The notes beneath the pieces are model-generated. The model was given only the letters and a program-made list of their open reading frames with translations, had not been told where the DNA came from and made no database searches. From positions 1,674,001 through 1,738,000 of the forward strand of contig NZ_CP109430.1 in NCBI RefSeq assembly GCF_036250735.1: a stretch of DNA of 64,000 nucleotides. The letters are read 5' to 3'. A program made the translations under genes and the position numbers. Shown in pieces: positions 51,498 through 59,251 of this stretch (position 1 is its first letter; every line of letters begins with the position of its first letter). This DNA comes from Streptosporangium sp. NBC_01495. Lineage in GTDB: Bacteria; Actinomycetota; Actinomycetes; Streptosporangiales; Streptosporangiaceae.

Positions 51498-53678
51498 ATG
51501 GCCGTACGCAAGAAGCTCCACCCCGCATCTCCATGGGTCGAGGTCAGCACGTCGCGAAAGGACTGGGATTCGGCCGACCCCGAGGTCCTGAAACGGCTGT
51601 TTGAGCAGATCACGCTGATCCGCGTTTTCGAGGAGTACGTCCTCGGACTGGCATCCCAGGGATTGGTCCACGGGCCCGCCCATTCCAGCATCGGGCAGGA
51701 GGGCGGTGCGGTCGGCTCGATCTTGCCGCTGACGGGCGGCGACTTCATCAACGGCTCGCATCGCGGACACCATCAGTTCCTGGCCAAGGCGCTGGGGCAC
51801 GTCGCGCCGTCCGGCATCGACCTCGCGGGGACGATGCCGGAGGCGGTTCGCACGGTACTCTCGCGCACCCTGGCCGAGATCGCCGGTCTCGCCCGCGGGT
51901 TCTGCCGCGGCCGTGGCGGATCCATGCACCTGCAGTGGAAGGAAGCGGGTGCGATGGGCACGAACGCCATCGTCGGTGGCGGTGTTCCCCAGGCCGCCGG
52001 TTTCGCCTGGGCGGCCCGGCAAGCCGGGACCGACGCGGTGTCGGTGACCTACTTCGGGGACGGTGCCGTGAACATCGGCTCGGTACTTGAGACGTTCAAC
52101 CTCGCGGCCGCTTGGAAGCTGCCGGTGTGCTTCTTCATCGAGAACAACCGGTACGCCGTCTCCACCCACGTCGACGAGGCGACGGCGGAGCCGCGACTGT
52201 CCGCGCGTGGGGCCGGGTTCAACATCCCGAGCTGGCGCGTCGACGGCATGGATCCTCTCGCGGTGCACATCGCCATGCTTGAGGCCGTGGCGCACATGAG
52301 AGCGGGGAACGGGCCCACCATCGTCGAGGCGGAGGTATACCGCTACTTCCACCAGAACGGCCCTTTCCCCGGCAGTGCGTTCGGCTATCGGACCAAGGCC
52401 GAGGAGGCCGAGTGGAAGGCGCGTGACCCCCGTGATCTCGTCGCCGCGCAACTGGTCCGCAGGAACATCCTCACCACCGAGGAGATCGACGCGGCCACTA
52501 CGGGGGCGAAGGCCGTCATGGACGCGATCGGCGACGAGTTGCTCGAGCCGGTTCCCGGTGGCAAGGTCGGCCAGCGCAGGATCAGGGCAGATGAATGGCC
52601 CGCCCCCGGCTTCGTCGACGTCGGTGTGCGCGGGGATCTCAGCGAGTTCGCCGACGCGCGGATCGAGGACCGCGACACCTTCACCGGCAAGGTAGGGGAA
52701 CGCAGGTTCATCGATGTCGTGGCCGACGTGATGGCGCGACGAATGGAGACCGACACATCCGTCGTCGTGCTGGGAGAGGACGTCCACCGCCTCAACGGGG
52801 GGACGAACGGCGCCACGAAGGGCCTCGCCGCCGCCTACCCGGATCGGGTGCTGGGCACCCCCATCAGCGAGAACGCCTTCGCCGGTCTTGGCGGCGGGAT
52901 CGCCGTAGACGGCCGTTTCAAACCGGTGGTGGAATTCATGTACGCCGATTTCATGTGGGTCGCGGCCGATCAGCTGTTCAACCAGATCGCCAAGGCGCGG
53001 CACATGTTCGGCGGTGATGGATCCGTGCCGTTCGTGTTGCGCAGCAAGGTCGCCATGGGCACCGGATACGGGTCACAGCACTCCATGGACCCGGCAGGAA
53101 TATTCGCCTCGGCGCCAGGCTGGCGCATTGTCGCTCCCTCGACGCCGTTCGACTACGTCGGACTCCTCAACAGCGCCCTACGGTGCGCGGATCCGGTCGT
53201 GGTCATCGAGCATGTCGACCTCTACACCTCTGTCGGCGAGGGTCCTGTCGACGACCTGGACTACTGCCTGCCGGTCGGCAGGGCCGCTGTACGGCGGGTG
53301 GGCGGCGACATCACCATCCTGTCCTACCTCGCCATGACCAGCCTTGTCCTCGCCGCGGTCGAGCAACTCGGATCGGTCGACGCCGAAGTCATCGACCTGC
53401 GCTGGCTGGACCGAGCGAGCATCGACTGGGACACGATCGGCGAGAGCATCCGTAAGACGAACAACGTCCTCATCGCGGAACAGGGGGCGGCCGGTACCTC
53501 CTACGGCAGCTGGCTGGCCGACGAGATCCAGAGACGTTTCTTTGACTGGCTGGATCAGCCGGTGCAACGCGTGCACGGCGGTGAGGCCTCGCCAAGCATC
53601 AGCAAAGTCCTGGAGCGGGCGGCCATCGCGAAGACGGAAGAGGTCGTGGAAAAACTGTCGGAGATCACGAGCTACTGA
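51498..53678 (+). CDS. 2-oxoacid dehydrogenase E1, fused alpha and beta subunits
   Basis: 726 residues from ATG 51498. Residues about 30-340 are the E1-alpha part: GSHRGHHQFLAKAL, CRGRGGSMHL and the TPP site YFGDGAVNIGSVLETFN to ENNRYAVSTH (near 187-220). Residues about 395-720 are the E1-beta part: FIDVVADVMARRMETDTSVV, VLGEDV, PISENAFAGLGGGIAVDGRF and VIEHVDLY. Separate alpha and beta chains are usual; the fusion makes one polypeptide. It decarboxylates a 2-oxoacid and acetylates the lipoyl group of the E2 encoded next. Substrate unknown (acetoin, pyruvate and branched-chain oxoacids are possible). Confidence 0.94.
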   Translation: MAVRKKLHPASPWVEVSTSRKDWDSADPEVLKRLFEQITLIRVFEEYVLGLASQGLVHGPAHSSIGQEGGAVGSILPLTGGDFINGSHRGHHQFLAKALGHVAPSGIDLAGTMPEAVRTVLSRTLAEIAGLARGFCRGRGGSMHLQWKEAGAMGTNAIVGGGVPQAAGFAWAARQAGTDAVSVTYFGDGAVNIGSVLETFNLAAAWKLPVCFFIENNRYAVSTHVDEATAEPRLSARGAGFNIPSWRVDGMDPLAVHIAMLEAVAHMRAGNGPTIVEAEVYRYFHQNGPFPGSAFGYRTKAEEAEWKARDPRDLVAAQLVRRNILTTEEIDAATTGAKAVMDAIGDELLEPVPGGKVGQRRIRADEWPAPGFVDVGVRGDLSEFADARIEDRDTFTGKVGERRFIDVVADVMARRMETDTSVVVLGEDVHRLNGGTNGATKGLAAAYPDRVLGTPISENAFAGLGGGIAVDGRFKPVVEFMYADFMWVAADQLFNQIAKARHMFGGDGSVPFVLRSKVAMGTGYGSQHSMDPAGIFASAPGWRIVAPSTPFDYVGLLNSALRCADPVVVIEHVDLYTSVGEGPVDDLDYCLPVGRAAVRRVGGDITILSYLAMTSLVLAAVEQLGSVDAEVIDLRWLDRASIDWDTIGESIRKTNNVLIAEQGAAGTSYGSWLADEIQRRFFDWLDQPVQRVHGGEASPSISKVLERAAIAKTEEVVEKLSEITSY

Positions 53679-53722
53679 TTTCTTCGGACTTCGGATATCG
53701 ACATCCCGAGGAGGGAAAACAA

Positions 53723-55006
53723 ATGGCGGAACTGCTCCGCATGCCGGAGGTCGCGACCGCGGCGACGACCGCGACCGTCTCTTCCTGGCCATTCGACGAA
53801 GGGGCGGACTTCGAGAAGGACGACACGATCGCCATCGTCGAGACCGACAAGGCGGAGGTGGACCTGCCCGCCATCGTAGACGGGCGGATCATCAAGACTC
53901 TGGTACCGGCCGGGTCCGAGGTGGAGATGGGAGACCCGATCGCGGTTCTCGGGGCACCGGGTGAAGAGGTGCCCGACATCGACGCGCTGCTCGCCGAAAT
54001 GGGCGTCGGGTCCGCACCGCGAGCCGTTGTTTCCGCTCCGGTACGCCGTGAGGTACCGGAGCAGGACGTAGCGGGGCAGAAGAAGAGGTCAGCGGGCGGG
54101 TCCACCTCGGACACCCCGGTGGCCCCCGGCCCGGCGCGACCGGAACGGGTGTTCACCAGCCCGTTGGCCCGGCAGATGGCCAGGAAGGCGGGCATCGACG
54201 TCGACTCGTTGAACGGGACCGGACCGGGCGGCCGGATCGTGCGCCGCGACGTCGCCGCCGTCATCGCCGGCCAGACGACCGCGGTGCCGCGGCAGGCGCC
54301 TGTCCCCGCGGCGGCCACCGGCGGCACCGGCTATCGCGATGTCACTCATTCCCGGATGCGAGCCGCCATTGCCCGCCGGCTGGTGGCGAGCAAACAGGAG
54401 ATACCGCACTTCTACCTGCGAGCGACCTGCCGCGTCGACGACCTGCTGGCTCTGCGGGATGAGATCAACGAGAACAGTGAGATCAAGATCTCTGTAAACG
54501 ACCTGCTCATCAAGGCGATCGCGGCCGCGCACGTCCGAATTCCTCAGGCCAACGTCATATGGACCGACGAGGCGATACGACAGTTCGACGCCGTGGACGT
54601 CTCGGTGGCCATCGCGACCGAGACCGGCCTCGTCACTCCCGTCCTGCGCGGCGTCGACACCATGTCGCTGTCCACCATCGCGAAGGCCGTCCGGGGCCAT
54701 GTCGAGCGCGCGAGATCCGGACGGCTCAATCAGAGCGACCTTGAGGGCGGCAGCATCACGATCACCAACCTCGGAATGTTCGGTGTCGAGGAGTTCAGCG
54801 CCATCATCAACCCGCCCCAGGCGGCGATTCTCGCGATCGGGCAAGCACGGACGGAGCCGGTGGTGGTCAACGGTCTCGTCGACGTGGCACAGGTTCTCAG
54901 GGTGGTCCTGTCCGTCGACCACCGCCCGATCGACGGTGCGCTGGCCGCACGGTGGATGCGTGTCTTCGTCGAACTGGTGGAGAACCCCATGGGGATTCTC
55001 ATCTAA
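53723..55006 (+). CDS. Dihydrolipoamide acyltransferase (E2)
   Basis: 427 residues. An N-terminal lipoyl domain has Lys43 in ETDKAEVDL. A flexible Ala/Pro linker follows, then a peripheral-subunit-binding domain at about 143-178 (TSPLARQMARKAGIDV, then GTGPGGRIVRRDV) and a catalytic domain ending in DHRPIDGALAARW, with His400 and Asp404 of HxxxDG. It follows E1 by 44 bp with GAGGG upstream. E3 is not in the window, so the complex must borrow one from elsewhere. Confidence 0.96.
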   Translation: MAELLRMPEVATAATTATVSSWPFDEGADFEKDDTIAIVETDKAEVDLPAIVDGRIIKTLVPAGSEVEMGDPIAVLGAPGEEVPDIDALLAEMGVGSAPRAVVSAPVRREVPEQDVAGQKKRSAGGSTSDTPVAPGPARPERVFTSPLARQMARKAGIDVDSLNGTGPGGRIVRRDVAAVIAGQTTAVPRQAPVPAAATGGTGYRDVTHSRMRAAIARRLVASKQEIPHFYLRATCRVDDLLALRDEINENSEIKISVNDLLIKAIAAAHVRIPQANVIWTDEAIRQFDAVDVSVAIATETGLVTPVLRGVDTMSLSTIAKAVRGHVERARSGRLNQSDLEGGSITITNLGMFGVEEFSAIINPPQAAILAIGQARTEPVVVNGLVDVAQVLRVVLSVDHRPIDGALAARWMRVFVELVENPMGILI

Positions 55007-55361
55007 GTGGGTCCGGTTCCTTTGATCCCTGGAGTTACCCGTCACCGCCGGGTAAGGACAGGCCGCCACCTGTCGGGATGGGACAGGATTTTCCATCGCG
55101 AGACCGGTACTCGCCGACCGAATGATCAATAGCCGGATCGGGGGCCGGCCCCGGCCCTGTCCGCTGTGCGAAACCGGCGGAACAGGACCGGCCCCGAGCC
55201 GCGGGTCACCCCCGGCAGCCGCGTCACCCGGGGCGGTCCGACCCCTCCGGAGACGTCCGCCGCCCGTGACCCCGGTGCCTCCGCCGCGCACCCCGGGCCG
55301 GACGGCCCCCGCTTCTGCCTGAATACTTCACGCCCCAGGCTGTCACCCGGGCGGACAACGT
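55007..55361. other. Intergenic region with a small hairpin
   Basis: 355 bp between the E2 and VOC genes, which converge. TTACCCG (55035-55041) pairs with CGGGTAA (55049-55055), a likely terminator 28 bp after the E2 stop. The rest is Pro/Gly-rich composition without a gene. Confidence 0.6.
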
Positions 55362-55910
55362 CTACCGGCCACGTACTCCGGTAGACGGGGTGAACGTGAT
55401 CCCCGCGTGGCTCAGTGTCTCCGAGGGTTGCCGTAGCGAGGGGACCTCGATCGCCTCAACGATCACACCGTATGTGTCCAGGGTGTCGAAGTAGGCGAAT
55501 CCGCCGTCGCCACGGACGCCGTACCCGTAACCCTCCTGGATCGCGCCGATCCCGGCGTCGGCCATCGCGTCGACCGTGGCCTCGATCGAGGACACGTGCA
55601 CCCCGACGTGGTGCGGACCAAAACCGTGTTCCTCGATCCACTCGTGGTAGATGCTGGGGCCGTCCAGAGGCTGGATCAGCTCGATTTGCGGCCCGGCGCC
55701 GGCGAGGGCGAGGCGCATGCTGAAACCACCGGGTTCTTCGCGATACCTCAGAACCGGGACCGACCGGGTGCTGTAGGTGAGCGCGTACCACTCGGTGAGC
55801 CCGAACATGCGGCTCCAGCGCGCGACGGCCACTTCGAGATCGGGTACGAGAAACGCGATCTGGGCGACTCGAAGGTCGTCGAGCGGTGGCGGGAGCCGAC
55901 TTGATTCCAT
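55362..55910 (-). CDS. VOC-superfamily protein (glyoxalase/extradiol dioxygenase-like)
   Basis: 182 residues from ATG 55910, with AGGAG 6 bp upstream. Two beta-alpha-beta-beta-beta repeats are visible. The first has VAQIAFLVPDLEVAVARWSRMFG and IELIQPLDGPS; the second has PHHVGVHVSSIEATVDAMADAG and YFDTLDTYGVIVEAIEVP. The His and Glu at the ends of strands (HHVGV, ELIQ, VEAIE) fit metal ligands of lactoylglutathione-lyase-like or methylmalonyl-CoA epimerase-like enzymes. In this catabolic island an isomerase, epimerase or ring-cleavage role is possible. Confidence 0.88.
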   Translation of the reverse strand: MESSRLPPPLDDLRVAQIAFLVPDLEVAVARWSRMFGLTEWYALTYSTRSVPVLRYREEPGGFSMRLALAGAGPQIELIQPLDGPSIYHEWIEEHGFGPHHVGVHVSSIEATVDAMADAGIGAIQEGYGYGVRGDGGFAYFDTLDTYGVIVEAIEVPSLRQPSETLSHAGITFTPSTGVRGR

Positions 55911-56230
55911 GGGGACTCCTTCTGGGGAAGCCAACGTCTTGAGGGGTGACGGGGCCGGTCCTGGCGCAAGTGGCACGTCTGACGTGCCGCGATGAATTCC
56001 ATGCCGGACTCCCGCGCGATCCGGCCGCCATGAACGCCATGAACAGGTCGCGGGGAGTGGGTGCCCTGGCGGGTACGCGCGTCCATCGGAATCCGTGACG
56101 GACACGCGTATCGATTCCCGGTGGGTGACCGGTCCCAGGCCGCAGCGGTGACGGTGGCGTCGGAACCAGGTCCCGTCCCCATCCCCGAGGCGACCTCGAC
56201 CGTCACCGTGATCTCGTCCAAGGGGGAGGT
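55911..56230. other. Intergenic region, no gene seen
   Basis: 320 bp between the VOC start and the LLM stop, both on the minus strand. CGGGTACG (56070) and ATCCGTGAC (56091-56099) resemble the outer boxes of the 31-bp motif but are in the wrong orientation for the VOC gene and lack the centre. Confidence 0.4.
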
Positions 56231-57334
56231 TCAGACCGCACGGGTGGCGTCCACCGCCACATCCGACGTGCTCGTCCAGCTCTTCAGCTCGGGAAGCACC
56301 TTGTCGGCGAACAGGCGCATGCTGTTCAAGGCGACCTCGAAGTCGATTTCGCCGAAGTTCACCGACACCCCGAGCTCAAAGTCTCCGAGCAGTTCCCGCC
56401 GCTTGGCCAGCTGGTCAAGGATCCGTGAGGGGTCGCCCCAGAGATTCGCACTGAGATAACCCTCGAAGGCCGCCTCCTCCGACGTTCCGCGCATGGCCTC
56501 GGCCTGGCTCGCGTAGTGCGCGTACGAGCCCAGCGTCTCTTTAAAGTGATCGCTCAAGAGCTCGTAGTGGCTCAGAACGGACACGTAGTAGTTGCGCGCA
56601 TGATTCCGGACGAGCTCCTCGCCACGCTTGTCGTTGCGGTGGCAGACCATCACGTCACCGGTCACGAGCGGAGGCGCGGCGGTGCCGTGGTGCGAGGCGA
56701 AGCTCTCGCGATAACGGTTGACCTCGTCGACCGCGGTCTCCCACGGCGCCGCCGCGAACTTCATCGCGCCGAGACCCAGCCGCGCGGCGACGTCGACCGA
56801 CGCCGGAGATGTGCCGACCATGTACGAGCGGCCGACGAAGCTCTTGAACGGCCGCGGCCGGATCTCCACCCGGGGCTGGGGGTAGTGCGGGCCCTCACCT
56901 TCGATGAAGCCCGTATCCAGCGCACCCAGCACCATCGTCGCGGCCTCGTCGAAGCGGTCCCGGGACTCGGACATGCTCGTCCGGAACGCCGCGAACTCCT
57001 TGCGTGCGAGCCCTCGGCCGATTCCCAGAACCGCCCGGCCGTCGCTGAGGTAATCCAGCATCGTGATCTTCTCGGCCACCCGGACGGGGTCGTTCCACGG
57101 GAGGATGAACGCCGAGGGGAACAGCTCGATCCGGCTCGTCCGCGCTGCCACATAGCTAAGGAACTGGGCGTTGTCCGGACAGAACGCATAGTCATTGAAG
57201 TGATGTTCGACCGCCATGACCCGGTCGAATCCCATCGCCTCGGCGTCGAGCGCAAGCTTAAGTTCGTTCCGGTAGATCTGCGCGTCGTCTGTGGCGCTGT
57301 TACCGGTGAACATGCACAGCAAATTTACCCGCAT
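56231..57334 (-). CDS. LLM-class flavin-dependent monooxygenase
   Basis: 367 residues from ATG 57334, with AGGGAA upstream. It is a luciferase-like TIM barrel: EAMGFDRVMAVEHHFNDYAF, PSAFILPWNDPVRVAEKITM, GRAVLGIGRGLARKEFAAF and SPASVDVAARLGLGAMKFAA. The EHHF-type segment early in the barrel is a hallmark of FMN-dependent bacterial-luciferase-like monooxygenases. It needs reduced flavin, probably from the flavin reductase at 38468-38983. Copy d of the 31-bp motif lies 86 bp upstream. Confidence 0.94.
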   Translation of the reverse strand: MRVNLLCMFTGNSATDDAQIYRNELKLALDAEAMGFDRVMAVEHHFNDYAFCPDNAQFLSYVAARTSRIELFPSAFILPWNDPVRVAEKITMLDYLSDGRAVLGIGRGLARKEFAAFRTSMSESRDRFDEAATMVLGALDTGFIEGEGPHYPQPRVEIRPRPFKSFVGRSYMVGTSPASVDVAARLGLGAMKFAAAPWETAVDEVNRYRESFASHHGTAAPPLVTGDVMVCHRNDKRGEELVRNHARNYYVSVLSHYELLSDHFKETLGSYAHYASQAEAMRGTSEEAAFEGYLSANLWGDPSRILDQLAKRRELLGDFELGVSVNFGEIDFEVALNSMRLFADKVLPELKSWTSTSDVAVDATRAV

Positions 57335-57420
57335 GCAGGATTCCCTTCTCATCGACAGAGCGCGGACGCGAATCGCCCGTATCGCACGTAAATGAACCCT
57401 CGCAGCGGTGTCGGCGGAAA

Positions 57421-57451
57421 GTACCGGGAGGAATCCCCGACGCGGTACCCG
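57421..57451 (-). promoter_or_regulatory. 31-bp shared catabolic motif, copy d
   Basis: In the direction of the LLM gene: CGGGTACC, six bases, GGGATTCCTCCCG, GTAC, ending 86 bp upstream of the start codon at 57334. Central box identical to copies a and c. Confidence 0.78.
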
Positions 57452-57631
57452 ATCGAGGTGACCGCGGGCCGCACCGCCGGCCCGGCGAGCCGCATGGCGG
57501 CAAGGGGCATGACCAGGTCCGCTCCGGCGGCGAGCGGCCGGCGCCGGTGATCGGGAGAGTGGAGATGCCGCGCGTCCACAGGGGCCGTAGTATCCAACGG
57601 CGGATAACCGGGGCTAGTGCCAGGATGTGAC

Positions 57632-57949
57632 GTGAGCTTTGAAATCGGAGCCTGGCTCGGGACCGAACCGATCACCGCGCAGGAGGCCCTTCGCCGGTAT
57701 CTCGCCTGGGGCGAGGGCGACGCCGTGCCCGGTGAGCCGCGCCCGGAGGTGGTGGCCTTCTACGAGGAGCTGACGGTGGTCTTCCCCGACCTCACCGCCG
57801 ACAACTACGGTGCCTCGCCATGGTCCGAGCCGCTGACCGTGAGTGAGGACTTCGTGCTGATGAACGTGGTCTTCCCCCGTGCCGGAGAGGTGTGCCGCGT
57901 GGTGCTGGAAATGGCGCGGCGGCATCGGCTCGTGCTTTTCGAACCGTAG
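57632..57949 (+). CDS. Small conserved protein of unknown function
   Basis: 105 residues from GTG 57632 (GTG 57617 is an alternative). No signal peptide or membrane segment. The sequence (FEIGAWLGTEPITAQEALRR, then WGEGDAVPGEPRPEVVAFYE, and a final VVLEMARRHRLVLFEP) has the look of small actinomycete proteins that occur beside secreted toxins as candidate immunity proteins. No toxin is adjacent. I do not assign a function. Confidence 0.6.
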   Translation: MSFEIGAWLGTEPITAQEALRRYLAWGEGDAVPGEPRPEVVAFYEELTVVFPDLTADNYGASPWSEPLTVSEDFVLMNVVFPRAGEVCRVVLEMARRHRLVLFEP

Positions 57950-58279
57950 GTCTCCGCCTTCGCGGGCCGTTGTCCGTCCACCGGACAGGTCATTCGCGCC
58001 AAAGGCATCGCTGGTCACGGCTGCCAATCGCATACCGGTTCGAGTAACGGGTGGCGTCGCCGTTGCCGGAGGTCCGTCTTCCGGCGGACATCCGGGGGTG
58101 TCTCACCTTATGAATGGCGGAGAGTGATTCCGGCCGGGTCTGCCGACCGATAGCAGCATGTCCTCGTAAGAGGGATATGTCGGAAGTTACGGTGAGTATA
58201 ACGGCGGAAGGAATGCGCCCTTCCCGGTGAGAAGAAAATAACTATCCGAACGTCTGTAATTCCCGCCAAAGCGTTTACT
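57950..58279. other. Leader region of the viperin operon
   Basis: 330 bp. 58195-58280 is AT-rich and carries TACTAT at 58276-58281, a possible -10 box that overlaps the first ATG of the viperin gene. GTAACGGGTGG near 58042 resembles half of the 31-bp motif. No gene seen. Confidence 0.4.
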
Positions 58280-59251
58280 ATGATGACACGCAGTCATCTG
58301 CTGGCCGGGCCTCCCGGAGACGGAGATCTCGCTGTGATCTTGGATAAGTCGTCGGTTCCGGTCGAGACGGTCAATTTCCACCTCTGGCAGCCCTGCAATA
58401 TGAGCTGCGGGTTTTGTTTCGCCGCCTTCCGGGACGTCAGGCGGACGGTCCTTCCCGAGGGGCACCTTTCCCGTGCCGACGCCGAGAGTGTCGTGGTCAA
58501 GCTGGCGGAGGCGGGGTTCAGGAAGATCACCTTCGCGGGCGGCGAACCGCTGCTCTGTCCCTGGATCGCCGACCTGGTCCGGCTTGCCAGCGAGATGGGC
58601 CTGGCCACGTCGCTGGTCACCAACGGCAGCCTCCTCGACGACGGGGTCATCGACCGTCTCCGGGGGACACTCGACTGGGTCACCATCAGCATCGACAGCC
58701 TCAAACCCCCGGTGCTGCAGGTTCTCGGCCGCCGGACGGCGGGCAGGGTGATCGACGGGCATGGTTATCGTATGCTTTGCCACAATGTGAAAACGTCCGG
58801 ATTTCGGCTCAAGGTGAATACGGTTGTGACCTCGGTGAACTGGCGAGAGGACATGTCCGAATTCATTATTGAGTCACGTCCGGAAAGATGGAAGATATTC
58901 CAGGTCCTGCCCGTCCAGGGGCAGAACTCCGCGAAGGTCGGCCCCCTTCTTGTCACACCGGAGCAGTTCGAGGCGTTCGTCGCCAGAAATCTCCGCGTGG
59001 AGCTTCACGACATCCATGTCGTCCCCGAGAACAATGACGCGATGACCGGTAGTTACGCCATGGTCGACCCGGCGGGGCGCTTCTTCGACGCGGTCGATCC
59101 GCACGGCTATACCTACAGCGACTCCATTCTCCAGGTCGGGGTGGCCGCGGCCATTTCCCAGATCGTCATCAGCAGGGAGAAGTTCTTGGCTCGTGGCGGC
59201 CTTTACGGCGACGCCTTGTTCGACGCCGCCGACCCGGCCGGTGTGCGATGA
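58280..59251 (+). CDS. Prokaryotic viperin (ddh-nucleotide-forming radical SAM enzyme)
   Basis: 323 residues from ATG 58280; GTG 58334, with GGAGAT upstream, gives a 305-residue form and may be the true start. Viperin signatures occur in order: NFHLWQPCNMSCGFCFAAF (Cys39, Cys43, Cys46 for 4Fe-4S), RKITFAGGEPLL, TISIDS, LKVNTVVTSVN, RWKIFQVLPVQGQNSAKVG, VPENNDAMTGSYAMVDPAGR and SILQVGVAAAISQIV. The last four blocks are specific to viperins rather than generic radical SAM proteins. The family converts CTP, GTP or UTP into 3'-deoxy-3',4'-didehydro nucleotides that terminate viral transcription. Start codon of the next gene overlaps the stop (ATGA). Confidence 0.95.
   Translation: MMTRSHLLAGPPGDGDLAVILDKSSVPVETVNFHLWQPCNMSCGFCFAAFRDVRRTVLPEGHLSRADAESVVVKLAEAGFRKITFAGGEPLLCPWIADLVRLASEMGLATSLVTNGSLLDDGVIDRLRGTLDWVTISIDSLKPPVLQVLGRRTAGRVIDGHGYRMLCHNVKTSGFRLKVNTVVTSVNWREDMSEFIIESRPERWKIFQVLPVQGQNSAKVGPLLVTPEQFEAFVARNLRVELHDIHVVPENNDAMTGSYAMVDPAGRFFDAVDPHGYTYSDSILQVGVAAAISQIVISREKFLARGGLYGDALFDAADPAGVR

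Noticed and set aside
51144..53003. A 619-residue minus-strand frame opposite the E1 gene
   Set aside because: No domain resemblance; the plus strand encodes a well-conserved TPP enzyme.
56070..56099. Additional copy of the 31-bp motif upstream of the VOC gene
   Set aside because: Only the outer boxes match, the centre is absent, length is 30, and the orientation is opposite to the four good copies.
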